This document shows positions 48,391-59,446 of a stretch of DNA of 64,000 bases, piece by piece. The stretch spans positions 29,515,498 to 29,579,497 of the forward strand of contig NC_026660.2 of assembly GCF_000004075.3 (NCBI RefSeq). The letters run 5' to 3'. The notes under the pieces are model-generated. The model was not told where the DNA came from. It saw only the letters and a list, made by a program, of their open reading frames with translations, and did no database searches. This DNA comes from Cucumis sativus. Taxonomy: Eukaryota; Streptophyta; Magnoliopsida; Cucurbitales; Cucurbitaceae. Made by a program: the position numbers and the translations under genes. The number at the start of each line of letters is the position of its first letter. The stretch's first letter is position 1.

Positions 48391-49328
48391 CCATAAAATA
48401 GTGCATAGTGCAAGAAGCAAATAAGAGATGAAGAAGAAGCAAACCATTAATTTGTGAACTTCTTGAATGGTTCTTTTTATCAGTTTTCTCCGTAGTTTTT
48501 TTTTTTCCTCATTTTTTCCTTCTAGTTACGTTCTGTTTTGCAACATGAACGAACATTATATGTAAGGTTGGTGCTAAATTGCGATTTCTTTTTCTTAAGT
48601 TAATTTTGCTGTTAAGATAGTAAGTTTATTAGGTTCTTATGTTTTATCTCGCGGCATCTTGCACCTATCTCGTACACATCTCGCACATATTTTGCACATT
48701 TCAAACTTTTACTATTAGTTTCACAATCAAATTGCTACCGTTCCTAAACAATTTAGCGTGATACTATGCATCTTTAGTAAGTTTATTAGACCCTTATGTT
48801 TTATCTCGCACACATATCACACCTATCTTACAACATCTCACACACATGTCGTAGCATCTCGCACCTATCTAGTAAGGGTTGGAATAATACATTAAAGACA
48901 ATGAAAGAACAAAATTCTTCTCAATCACATCGGTCACAGCCTCTATATCACAAATGATCAACTTCAAAAATACAATTAAATGGTTCGGCATAAGTTCAAA
49001 GAGATACAAAACAGTAACTCCAATTTCTGAAATGTCTACCCTAAACCTAATTACACCATGTGTCTCCATATCTTTTACTTTTAATAAGGCATCAAGCGTT
49101 GTTTGATACTTGCTTTCCACTAGTTGTCTAATCTTCAACTAGAGCAGCCAAATTTTCTACGTGGTATACATAAGTAACATATAAACAATAAAAATGAGGA
49201 AAAAAATCTATCGAGAAAACCGATAAAAAGAACCACTAAAAAAGTTCACAAATTAATGGTTTGCTTCTTCTTCATCTGATTCATTCTTCTTCATCTGATT
49301 CATCTCTTATTTATGCACCATTTTATGG
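48391..49328. mobile_element. ~940-bp element with long terminal inverted repeats, non-autonomous DNA transposon or foldback
   Basis: The left arm (48391-48516) and the reverse complement of the right arm (49190-49328) align over about 120 bp. Shared blocks include CCATAAAAT, AATAAGAGATGAA, GAAGAAGCAAACCATTAATT, TTGTGAACTT and GGTTCTTTTTATC. The right arm has an extra ~19-bp unit (CTTCTTCATCTGATTCATT repeated). Between the arms lie a 157-bp direct repeat and an unrecognised minus-strand open frame of 89 codons (48869-49138). I found no transposase and no certain target-site duplication. Long TIRs suggest a Mutator-type or foldback element; the family is undetermined. Confidence 0.65.
48619..48880. 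repeat. Direct repeat with CTCGCAC-rich motif, offset 157 bp
   Basis: AGTAAGTTTATTAG opens at 48619 and again at 48776; each is followed by CTTATGTTTTATCTCGC. Both then run into degenerate units of the form (C)ATCTCGCAC / CACCTATCT. It lies inside the inverted-repeat element. Confidence 0.8.
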
Positions 49329-50150
49329 ATCCTTTTCAAGATATTACTTTTTTGAATTCACTATTATTGGATCAAAATTTAATTTAATTTTTTTAATGAG
49401 TTGAATATTCATTTTAGTTTAAGGATTTGATACCATATTAGATAGCATGAGGCTTCTTTCAAAATTAATTGGTAATGATAGAATTGACTCATCTATCTTA
49501 TAAACATTATGGAGCCCTTGATTGGAATCATCGTAACTAATGTGGGTAAAAACTTAATAACTAAGGATGGTAAGCCAAGTTAGACCTTGATTGGAATCAT
49601 TGTAACTAACGTGGGTAGAAACTTAATAATTAAGGATGGCAAGCCAAGTTAGAGAAACGTATATCATCCAAAAACCTTGTTGCCCAACCCAAAATTTAAA
49701 CCATTAAGAACAGAACTAAATGAAGCTAAAGAACTTTTTGAAATCGACTCCCTTCCAACAAACTGACTTCGGTTTGATCGGTCAACTTGATTTTTCGATC
49801 TATCATGCTTACTTCTATCTCCATAGTAATATATTTGTAAAATTTATCTCACACAAAATTTATAAAAAAGAAATAAATGTATTTAAAATTTTGGGATGAT
49901 AACACACAAATTCCAAATAATACGTAAACTCAACATCATCTTCAACGTATATATATATATTTTAAATTGTCACATTTGTATATACAAGTAAATGCATATT
50001 CTAATTCTGGCTCACTCAACAACTTCAACTTCTTTCTAATATATAATACGAGAATGGTTGGAGCCACCTTCCACCCACCTAAACCAAAATACTTCTCTTT
50101 CCTTCCTTCCATCCCATTTCTAAAAGTCAATCAAACCTTTTTCTTCTTCC
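49329..50150. other. Spacer and promoter of the first secreted GDSL lipase
   Basis: Contains a 69-bp tandem duplication at 49516-49653 and a TATATATATATTTT stretch at about 49949. The 5' leader of the GDSL gene follows. No other gene is supported. Confidence 0.5.
49516..49653. repeat. 69-bp tandem duplication
   Basis: CCTTGATTGGAATCATCGTA at 49516 recurs as CCTTGATTGGAATCATTGTA at 49585. Both units run to AAGCCAAGTTAGA with only a handful of differences. Recent local duplication in spacer DNA. Confidence 0.92.
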
Positions 50151-51863
50151 ATGGATTCATCCTTAATCTTATGCCTGAATCGATGGTTTATCATATTTTT
50201 TGTGGCAACACCCTTCAGTCCATCCACAAATGTTTTGGCCAACTGCTTTAACTCCATCTTCAACTTCGGAGATTCCCTTTCCGATACTGGAAACCTCTTC
50301 ATCAATTGTAATTCTAACAACCCTCCCAATTTTTGCTTTACTCCATATGGAGACACATTCTTCCATCGTCCCACCGGCCGATTCTCCGACGGACGTCTTA
50401 TTATAGACTTCATTGGTAATTGATTTCCTTTTCTTGATCCATGACACTCTGTTTTGCTCTGTTTTTATCTGTTTTCAATTTGCTCTTCACAGCTCAATCT
50501 CTGGGGATTCCCTTGCTACAGCCATATCTGGGTGTAGAAACACAGAGGATGAGCATTGATGAATTTGAGAAGGGGTTGAATTTTGCGGTCGGCGGAGCAA
50601 CGGCTCTCAATGCATCGTATCTTCGAGAAAAGGTGTTTGTTGAAGTACCCACGAATTACTCTTTGTCTGTTCAGTTGGAATGGTTCAGGAAGGCTTATTC
50701 TTTGGCTTGTCCGTCCTCTTCCTCTACAAGTACGTCTCTTTCTTTTTTCATGTTACTATATTCCCTACTAATAATAATACTCCAATGCCATACTTTACTT
50801 CTTTGTGTACTCAATTTCTATGTTTTTCAAGTGAAGGACTTGTTGAAACAAAATGGTTGGGAGAAATAAGCTAGAAGTTTGGATGTAATTTTGAAGCCAA
50901 CTTTTCCCCTTAATTTTCTGCCCTTGATAGACTGATAATCTTATTTATGTCTCCAACTTAGGCTGAGATAATATGATTTTGATTCACAGGATGCACAGAA
51001 ATCCTGAAGAAATCGCTATTTGTGGTGGGAGAAATAGGAGGCAATGATTACAATTACCCATTTTTCAAGCAACATAGCTTTGAAGAAATTAAATCACTCG
51101 TGCCATTGGTGGTTAAATCAATTGGTTCAACAATTACAGTATGCATATATAATATTCCCATTTCCCACTCCTTAGTTTTGCCAAATGCTTACCCAATTTT
51201 AATGACCAAATCTTTCCAATTTTGATTGCTATAGGAATTGATTCATTTGGGTGCACAGAGTTTACTGGTTCCTGGAAATCTTCCAATTGGGTGTAGTTCA
51301 AAATATCTCCAAATTTATTCAACTTCAATCCAAGACTCTAAAAATGGTTGTTTGGATTGGCTGAATCAATTTTCTGAATATCACAACAAATATCTTCAAG
51401 AAGAATTGAACCGAATTCGATCTCGACATCCCAATGTACAAATCATATATGCAGATTACCACAATTCTGCCATGCAATTCTACAATCACCCAGAAAATTT
51501 TGGTACGAAATAGATTTGCTTTCCAAGTTTTCAAGAAAAGGTTTGTTTTCTTCTTCTTGTAAGGAAGTGTTTTGAATGTGTAATGCAGGATTGAAAAATA
51601 CCTTGGAGGCTTGTTTGGTGGATAGAAACGAAACATTGAAGAAAGATGGGAAATATGGATTAGGAGGAAAAACAAAAACAAAAACAAAAATAGAATGTGA
51701 TGATCCTTCCAAATATGTTAGTTGGGATGGTGTTCACTTGACAGAAGCAGCATATAGGTTAATTGCCATGGGTTTATTACAAGGTCCATACACTCACCCT
51801 CAATTCACTACTTCATGTATTATTTCACACAATCTCCCTACTAACTTATTTCAATTGCAATGA
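50151..51863 (+). CDS. Secreted GDSL esterase/lipase (acetylajmalan-esterase/At1g28600-like), copy 1
   Basis: SGNH hydrolases of this clade are secreted or apoplastic esterases. Exons: 50151-50415, 50493-50729, 50990-51138, 51235-51502, 51589-51863; 397 residues, typical for the five-exon plant GDSL type. A signal peptide ([13 protein letters not shown], within residues 1-30) precedes block [13 protein letters not shown] with the catalytic Ser41. Block II Gly is in [10 protein letters not shown], block III is [11 protein letters not shown], and block V is [12 protein letters not shown] with Asp and His. A Lys/Thr-rich insertion ([11 protein letters not shown]) just before the block V region is absent from copy 2. 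The second copy at 55013 has the same order and exon plan; a PPR gene on the other strand lies between them. Substrate unknown. Confidence 0.93.
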
Positions 51864-52472
51864 ACTCTAAGTTGTTCTTATTTTTTGTCCTCCTCTTTTT
51901 GCTTATTTGTGTTCCAAACTTCTGTATGTACTAATTTATCTGCAATAGTTTCTTATATTTTTCGTCTTACTAATTAAAACAATCAACTAAATTTAAATAT
52001 ATATATTTTTTATCTACATTTTGATATGTGTAAATTGACTATCTATATTATTAAAAAAAAGTTGAATTGAGTGGAAAAAGAGAAATTTCACCTTTTTGTG
52101 TAAGGCCATGACATAGGCCTTAGGCCTTATCTATGAGAAATTCAGATGTGAATGCAGAATTCTGAGGTCAAATCTAGAAATTTTGTACCAAACAAGAGTA
52201 TCAGAAATTCTTATTAATTCTCATCCTAATTCTCTTATACCAAACAACCCCTTAAATGATTGAAGGTGCCACTTAATCATTGTTACTTTATTCTCCCATC
52301 ACTTTTGAACTTGAGCATTGAATATAGAATTTTTATCTTCAAGAACTCTTCAGCCAACTTCTACAGTTCCTGTTGCAGGTGAATGGATCCTCATTTCCAC
52401 AATTGTTGAACCTTTTCTTTTTTTTCTTTTTTGAATTTTGGTGTTTAGAATTTGGATGGATTAAATCATCTT
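51864..52472. other. Convergent spacer between GDSL copy 1 and the PPR gene
   Basis: Shared 3' flanking region of two converging genes. AT-rich, with ATATATATATTTTT near 51999 and no coding features. No supported gene. Confidence 0.5.
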
Positions 52473-54389
52473 TCACCAATAATCTTGACAAGAACAAATA
52501 CCCTTCTTAAAATGGTGAAATCTACTGCCATCTCTAACAATGATCTCTCTTTCAAACACTAGAGAAATTATCTTGCTTACCTCGTGGCAATCGCCACAAA
52601 CTCTTAAATTCTTGATGATACGAATACAATCCCCATCTTTAGTCACCAGTAAGCCAAAGGCAATCGCCAATCTTTCACTGTGCTCTTTAATGGCATTTTC
52701 TTTTTCTTCTTCTTCAATGTCATGAAGAACTGATGAAACATTTGCCGAGTATCCTGCTGCTGCTATTCTTACTCCCATTATCTCCAACATCTTGTAGATC
52801 TCAGTAGTTCGCTCATGTTCCTTATCTCCAGCAACAAATCGGTGAACTCTTCCTTCTGCTTCAATCAAGCTCCAGCCTGCAATTTTGTTAGAGTTTCTTT
52901 CCGCCATTAGCCTTCTAACTTTGCTTACGTCTTCCCACTTTCTTAGTCTGGCAAAGATACGAGCCAACTGGACATAATGCCCATTGTGTGTGGGATCCAT
53001 TTGAATCAACTTGTTTCCAATTTCTTCACCCAGTTCTATAAACCCGTGAACTTGGCAAGAACCAAGCACCGATGCCCACAAGACAGGGTCTGGAGGAGCA
53101 GGCATTCTGTTAATCATTTCTACAGCATCATAAACAAACCCGGCTCGGCTTAAGAGATCAACCATGCAACCATAATGTTCCATCTCTGGTTCAATGCCAT
53201 ATGTGTCCGTCATTAGCTTAAAGAAATGTTTTCCCTCACTAACTAAACCAGCTCTGCTACACGCAGTCAAGACTCCAATGAATGTCACATTGACTGGGTG
53301 GAAACCCTGTGTAAGAAACTTTTCAAATAATGCAAGGGCTTCTTGCCCAAGACCATGAGTTGCTAGCCCACAAATCATAACATTCCAAGACCATTTATCC
53401 TTCTCAGGCATTCTGTCAAACAAGAATCTGGACTCATCTATACAGCCGCACTTAGCATACATGTCAACTAGTGCTGTGCCAAGAGAAGCAGTCATTGGGA
53501 ATCTCAACGAGTTTGCAATGGAATGGATCCTTTTCCCATACTCAAGCGTACCAAGTTGAGCTGCTGCTGCGAGCAAGGACACCAATATTGCCTCATTCGG
53601 CCTCAGTTTTTGTTCTCCCAACTCTTTAAAGTAATCTAACGCCTTTTCCAATTCCCCATTTTGAACACACCCAGATATTATCGTGCCCCATGAAATCACA
53701 TCTTTCTCAGGCATTTCAACAAACAGTTTCTGTGCAACACTGATTTGTCCAAGTCTAACAAAACCTACTATCATCGAATTCCAAGATACAACATCTCGAC
53801 TACTAGGAACTTCATCAAACACCTGTTTAGCAGATTCAACTCTGCAACAAGTACAATACAAGTGAATCAACGCATTTCGAACGAAAACGTCTTTGACAAA
53901 ACCAAGTTTAATCACATGGGTTTGAACTTGGGCCCCTTCGCGAATGGCGAAAGCGTTACTGCAAGCCTGTAACACAAAGGTGAGAGTATGTTTATTAGGC
54001 GCCGCCACAAAACTTCGGCACATGTGTGAGTAAAGAGAAATGGAGTGGCGAGGTAAGTCCCCTTTTACGAAGCAGCGTATCATGTTATTGGTGGCAAAAA
54101 CAGTTGGATGAGAAATAGAATTATAAATCGATAGGGCGTAATCAGAGGGAAGTGAAGAGGAAGAAATGGCAAGAAAAGCGAGGAGGTGAGAGGTGATGCG
54201 TCCATCGTTAGCAAGGCCAAGGACGAGAATGCGGGCATGAGCTTGCTTAATTTGGGTGATCCCAGGTGTTGGAGGAAGAGAAGAAAAAGGCGGAGGTAAG
54301 CGAGGGTTAGGAAGAGTGGAGAAGAAGTGGAAATTCAATCTCTGTTTTGAAATCCAGAAGAAGAGGAAGTTAGGCCTACAGAGTAGCAT
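52473..54389 (-). CDS. Pentatricopeptide repeat protein, PLS class with E and DYW domains
   Basis: DYW-class PPR proteins bind organellar transcripts and carry the C-to-U RNA editing deaminase. Intronless, as usual, with 638 residues from the ATG at 54389; the frame is open a little upstream only from a TTG. The N-terminus (FFWISKQRLNFHFFSTLPNP) is basic and hydroxylated, suggesting mitochondrial or plastid import. Successive P/L/S repeats start with phrases such as VVSWNSMIVGFVRLGQ, VISWGTIISGCVQNGE and WSWNVMICGLATHGLG. The E region includes DPVLWASVLGSCQVHGFIEL. The DYW domain has the zinc/catalytic HSE (EHSERLAIAFGLL), CGDCH, and the terminal CSCQDYW. It lies antisense between the two GDSL lipases. 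The target site cannot be told. Confidence 0.96.
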   Translation of the reverse strand: MLLCRPNFLFFWISKQRLNFHFFSTLPNPRLPPPFSSLPPTPGITQIKQAHARILVLGLANDGRITSHLLAFLAISSSSLPSDYALSIYNSISHPTVFATNNMIRCFVKGDLPRHSISLYSHMCRSFVAAPNKHTLTFVLQACSNAFAIREGAQVQTHVIKLGFVKDVFVRNALIHLYCTCCRVESAKQVFDEVPSSRDVVSWNSMIVGFVRLGQISVAQKLFVEMPEKDVISWGTIISGCVQNGELEKALDYFKELGEQKLRPNEAILVSLLAAAAQLGTLEYGKRIHSIANSLRFPMTASLGTALVDMYAKCGCIDESRFLFDRMPEKDKWSWNVMICGLATHGLGQEALALFEKFLTQGFHPVNVTFIGVLTACSRAGLVSEGKHFFKLMTDTYGIEPEMEHYGCMVDLLSRAGFVYDAVEMINRMPAPPDPVLWASVLGSCQVHGFIELGEEIGNKLIQMDPTHNGHYVQLARIFARLRKWEDVSKVRRLMAERNSNKIAGWSLIEAEGRVHRFVAGDKEHERTTEIYKMLEIMGVRIAAAGYSANVSSVLHDIEEEEKENAIKEHSERLAIAFGLLVTKDGDCIRIIKNLRVCGDCHEVSKIISLVFEREIIVRDGSRFHHFKKGICSCQDYW

Positions 54390-55012
54390 AAAGAATGATG
54401 GGCAGTCGAAGAATCGGAAGTTTATGTTCAATGACCGCAATAACAGATGTTTGGTAGATGCAATGCAATTCTGCCTACATCCTCATGCTCCTATTCCCGA
54501 CTCCAAGTATTTCGTGCTAAACTATGTATATATTGAAATAGAGTCAAACGGAAATGAATCACTGCGTAATTAAAACCCCAGAAGATTAAGGAGAAAGCTC
54601 TTCCTTCTGTTTTACTTCTAATTGTCAATTATAAGACTACTTGATCGATGCTACCAATAGTTGGAACATCTCCAAATTATTCTTTACATTTATATATTGT
54701 AGAAAAATTAAAAAAATATAGATGGTAAATATTTTGTCCATTTTTTACAGTTTTTGAGAACAAAATGATTTTTAAAAAAAGAGCTAGAGAGAATAGGACA
54801 ATGTTGGTAGGTGCACAAAATATCTGTAATTTTGGCACATGTAAAGTGTGAGCGAATTAATTGAATTGTGTCCCCCCCCAGTTGAGGAAGTGGATAGACG
54901 GGGAGAAAAAAATGAACTCTCGTTTCAACTACCAAACTCCCTATCACTTATAATATATATACATATATACATAATAAAACAATCCATTTCCATTCACTCC
55001 TTGACCACACAA
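54390..55012. other. Divergent spacer between the PPR gene and GDSL copy 2
   Basis: Holds the promoters of both genes, which point away from each other. ATAATATATATACATATATA at about 54950-54970 precedes the GDSL ATG and may include its TATA region. No other gene is supported. Confidence 0.45.
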
Positions 55013-58000
55013 ATGGATCCATCCTTCATTCTTCATCTTCCTTGTTTTATCTTCTTCCTTCCCTCTGTTCTTGGATGCTACACTTCCATCTTCAACTTCG
55101 GAGATTCCCTTTCTGATACCGGAAATCTCTATTTCACCTGTTCTTCTCCCAATCCTTCCCATGCTTGCTTCTTTCCTTACGGCGAGACCTTCTTCCATCT
55201 TCCCACTGGCCGATTCTCCAACGGCCGTCTCGTTCTCGATTTCTTTGGTCTCAATTTCCCCCCCTTTCTTCCTCAATTAATTCATTCCTCTTTAACTTCT
55301 TCTCCTCTTAATTTCGGTACGGTGTTTCTTTTTCTTTTTGCCATTTTTCATTTGCAGCCATGTCCTTGGGGCTTCCACCGGTACAACCATATCGGAGTGT
55401 GGAACAGGGGTTTACCGCTGAGGATTTTCAGAAGGGCTTGAATTTCGCGGTTGGTGGAGCAACTGCACTCGATTTGTCGTTTTTTCAACAAAGTGGAATC
55501 AATTTACCTCGTGCCGTCGATTCCCTCAGGATCCAATTCAATTCCTTCAACCAATCTTACTCTTCCATTTGCGCCTCTTCCCCTCCAAGTACGCTCTATT
55601 CTTCTTCTTTTTCTATCTACTCTCTCAATTTAACTGGAGGACAACATGAATGGTGAATCCCACTTATAGCAAAATTCAGATTATATGTGATACATCATAA
55701 ACGCTACTCGGGTTTGTCAGTCATACAATCAACATTATCATTATAGGGTAGTCGAGTTTGTGGTTGATATTTAGTTTTGAGACAGGTAAAATAAATTATA
55801 ATAATTAAGTCTAGAAATAAAGTCGCACGGATCAAAAGATAAAATATCATAAATGTCTTTATTACTAATATACGTTTTATACATCTTATACACTATCTGA
55901 TACACCTAATATTTATTGATACATCGAATAATACACATACCTAATACCTATTGATACACATGATAATACACATGACACATTTGATATATTCTATACTTTT
56001 TGATACACACCTAAACCATTACTAATATATGTTTGATATATCTGATGAACTGAAAATACATTTAGTATTCTTCACTTATATAAATGATTGATTAAATGCA
56101 CCTAGATATGTTTGAAGTTTTACTTATACACTTGATATATTATTGATATACATTTGTAAACTTTGATTCATAATTTGATAGTGATTCGCTTTACTGATAT
56201 GTTTTAACAATATATTGTTAATATATTTGATAATGATACACTAAGTTACATTATTCATATACTTAATAATACTCTAATAAATCGCATAAAAATTGAAAAA
56301 ACGAAAATTATTTAGTAAGTATACTAACCAACTAATACATATAGATAAAGTAAAACCAAAACAAAATTAATATAAAAAATAAAACAAAATAATTTAGAAT
56401 TAAATTCAACTAAAAAAAAGACATCAAAGAAATTAAAAAAAGTTACAAATTAAATTAAATTACTCCGATCAACATCTATATATTTCATATTACAATTATT
56501 GTATTATTAATATTCTAAAATTAAGATTAAAACAGAAAAAATAAATAATTTTTCTAGTATAAAAATAAACAAATAAGTAGGACGTTCAAAAGTGGGAGAA
56601 TAAATAAATAATTAGTGGAACATTAAAAAGAGGAAAAAAAATAAGTATTGAATGGTAGCTTAGAAATAATAACAAATTTAAAATAGAAAAGTAAAATTTT
56701 TACCATATTTACAAAATTCTAAAAGAATGTATTATAATTACTCTATCATATTTTCAAAATAAGCAATTTCTCTTTAATTCATGGTATGGTATTAGTGCAT
56801 GTATTGTTTCTTGTTATTATGAGTTATAAGTTATATTTCATTTTCTATTTTGATAATTTATTATTATTATTATATTTAAATTTAAAGTTTTTTTATTTAA
56901 TGATCCAAGGGATGAATATGTTTGAATTTTATTCTTTTTAGAATAGAAAAAGAATTCAATAATATATCCATTATAAAATTACTTTTTAAATTTATTTACT
57001 TTTAATTCAAAAGTTTTACATATTTAAGGTAAGGTTTTTTTTTTTTCACTCATTAGCTTAAAATTTTGAGTTAAATTAGTGATTTACAATATTATCAAAA
57101 CAGAATTCTGATATTATTGCTTTCTTTACCTTCAATATTGATTTTTCTTTGTTTTTTTTAAGGATATAACGGTAAAGGATATTTTTGAACACGAGTTTGA
57201 GTTGAGAGTTAGTTATATTTTGGTATGTAGAGTGTAAGGATACCTTGAAAAGTTCGGTATTCATCGTGGGAGAAATAGGAGGAAATGATTACGCTTACTT
57301 CCTCTACGATAAACGCATTGAAGAATTGAAGTCTCTTGTTCTATTGGTGATCAACGAAATTGCTTCAGTCATCCTGGTATGTCTTTAATTTCTGCTTCTA
57401 ATTTCATTTATTCAAAACCAATTATATTTTAAACACTAATAATTGAAAAAAAAAAACCATTTATTTTACATTTAGGAATTGATTGAGTTAGGTGTTGAGA
57501 CTTTGATGGTTCCATCAAACATTCCCATGGGGTGTATTCCAGTACTTATTCAATTGTATAAGACATCGGATGACAGCCAATTTGACCCTCAAAATGGTTG
57601 TTTGAAATGGTTGAATAAATTTTCTGAGTACCATAATCAACAACTCCAACAACAACTCAAACGAATTCGAGTTCTCCACCCTCATGTCCATCTCATATAT
57701 GTAGATTATTTTAATGCTGCTATGCGTATCTACAATGCTCCAAAAGATTTCGGTATGTATATATCTGTCCTTTTTTTTTTTTTCTTTTTCTTTTTCATAC
57801 TTAAAAACACTCTTCATAAATGTTTCAAAGCCAAATTTGATGTAGAAATCAGGACCTGAAACAGAGAACCAATTCTTGGGTTCTAAATGTCACTTCAAGT
57901 TTGAATATGTGTGTTGGTGTGACAAGTTGTTTTTTTTCATTTTGTAGGATTGATAGAGCCGCTGCAAGTTTGTTGTGTGGACAAGAATGGATCATACTCC

Positions 58001-58201
58001 ATTCCAACGCCATGTGGAACGGCAGGGACAATTGTGTGTGATGACCCCTCCAAATATGTTAGTTGGGATGGGATTCATTTAACAGAAGCAGCTTATGAAT
58101 TGATGGCGACTAGCATAGTAAACGGTTCATTCACCTTTCCTCAATTCAGTCTTTCATGTCTTCAGCGAAATACCTCATCCCAGTTGCTTCAGTTGCAATA
58201 A
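55013..58201 (+). CDS. Secreted GDSL esterase/lipase, copy 2
   Basis: Tandem paralogue of the gene at 50151. Exons: 55013-55247, 55358-55588, 57231-57376, 57476-57752, 57948-58201; 380 residues. A signal peptide (FILHLPCFIFFLPSVLG) leads to block [13 protein letters not shown] with Ser31; then [21 protein letters not shown] and SWDGIHLTEAAY, so the catalytic set is intact. Two features differ from copy 1. The intron-1 donor is the weak GTCTCA. Intron 2 (55589-57230) is 1.64 kb against 260 bp, filled with AT-rich repetitive DNA. A second possible donor at 55317 would add 23 in-frame codons but leave a 41-bp intron, too short for plants. Probably functional, but splicing deserves a look. Confidence 0.87.
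55589..57230. repeat. Expanded AT-rich intron with degenerate GATACA-motif array
   Basis: Intron 2 of GDSL copy 2. From about 55860 to 56290 it repeats TTGATACA(C)-like motifs (CTGATACACC, TTGATACATC, TTGATACACATG, TTGATACACACC and more) at irregular spacing. The rest is A/T-rich low complexity. No ORF, terminal repeat or target duplication is evident, so the inserted sequence is unclassified. Confidence 0.6.
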
Positions 58202-58591
58202 CTTTCTATCTTTTCCCGTCTATGGAGGAGTGCGTAGCTAGAGTTTTAATTTGTTTCTATATATGCTTTTCGAGTTTATTAATCATGTGTTTGATAGATT
58301 ATGTGGTTTCAAATTTATATCTAGTAGGCAAAATGTTAAATTAATGTTATAATATATATATATTTGCATTTAATTGGTCATAGATCCATAGCTCTATAAA
58401 TTTTTCTTAAATATCATAATTATACCCTTTTAAAAAAAATAGTTTCTCCATAAACACAAGATGTATTGGAAAGGACAACTTGAATCTACAACCTTCGCTA
58501 TCAAGCCTTCCCCCACTACCACTACAACGTTTTCAAATTTGAGTAGAAAATGTGGACTTATATATTTAAAACTTATATTAAAAATTATGGT

Positions 58592-58645
58592 AGTGTGAGG
58601 ACGAAAGCGTAGACAAGCCAAGCGATGAATAAAACTCCCACTAGC
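58592..58645 (-). pseudogene. Micro-fragment of the adjacent TmpA-like gene
   Basis: GTGAGGACGAAAGCGTAGAC and AAGCCAAGCGATG match 60381-60412 in the gene at 59447-61078 with one mismatch in about 33 bases; similarity continues weakly to ACTCC. The fragment has the same orientation as its source and is a tiny duplicated piece, not a gene. Confidence 0.7.
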
Positions 58646-59171
58646 ATGTGTTTTTCTGATCACTGTGTAGACTCTACGGTGTGTATGTAACTACGTACTA
58701 ATTTTATGAATATTTGAGTTATGAACTAAGTCAATAATTAGCTATTTAACTTTAAAGATAATTTTTTTGATTATATGATCCCATTTAAGTTTATAAAAGT
58801 GAGACTCCAAGTTGGATCTCTCAATCATAAATTGGTGTGGTGTGATGTTTGGTATGGCTATGTCTATGTCTAGGGTTGAGTTTGGTTTGTTTGTATAAAT
58901 TATGAAAACATATTTTATGGTGTGTGTGTTTGTTAAAGAAAAATAAAAGTCATTATTTAACGAATAATCTGAATAAAGAAATATAAGTTAAGAATGAATG
59001 AGTTTAGTTTTATGAAATTTAATTGGGAGTGTTATTATATCACTAAATTTGAAGCACTAACTAAAAGGGAATTAAGGAGGTTGCGGGGTGCAACCAACAA
59101 TCAGTAACCTACTGATCATCCTAAAGAATATCGGAGACGAGTATTACCAAATTGATGTAAAAATCTAAAGC

Positions 59172-59199
59172 TATATATATATATATATATATATATATA
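59172..59199. repeat. (TA)n microsatellite
   Basis: An uninterrupted run of about 14 TA units. Simple repeat, probably polymorphic. Confidence 0.95.
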
Positions 59200-59446
59200 A
59201 GCAGTGGGTAGGTGTTGTTTTAATTATGATTACAGTAAGAGAGAATATCTCCATCGTTGACTATATTTTGATAATTATATCCAAAAAGTGCAACTCACAC
59301 ATACCATAAACACAGTTTTTTATTTGTTTACTAAATGAATAATAAGTAAGAGCAAAATTCGGAGACGTGACTGAGTAGGTAGTAATAGTAATACTAGTTA
59401 AGAATATATGGCATCATTAATTCTGTTTAATTTTTGTATGTTTTTT

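Larger units (their letters stand above)
58202..59446. other. Convergent spacer after GDSL copy 2
   Basis: Contains a (TA)n tract at 59172-59199 and, at about 58592-58645, a short copy of sequence from the neighbouring membrane-protein gene. The 3' flank of that gene ends the region. No supported gene. Confidence 0.5.

Noticed and set aside
54390-54440. N-terminal extension of the PPR protein
   Set aside because: It would start at TTG; the first in-frame ATG is at 54389.
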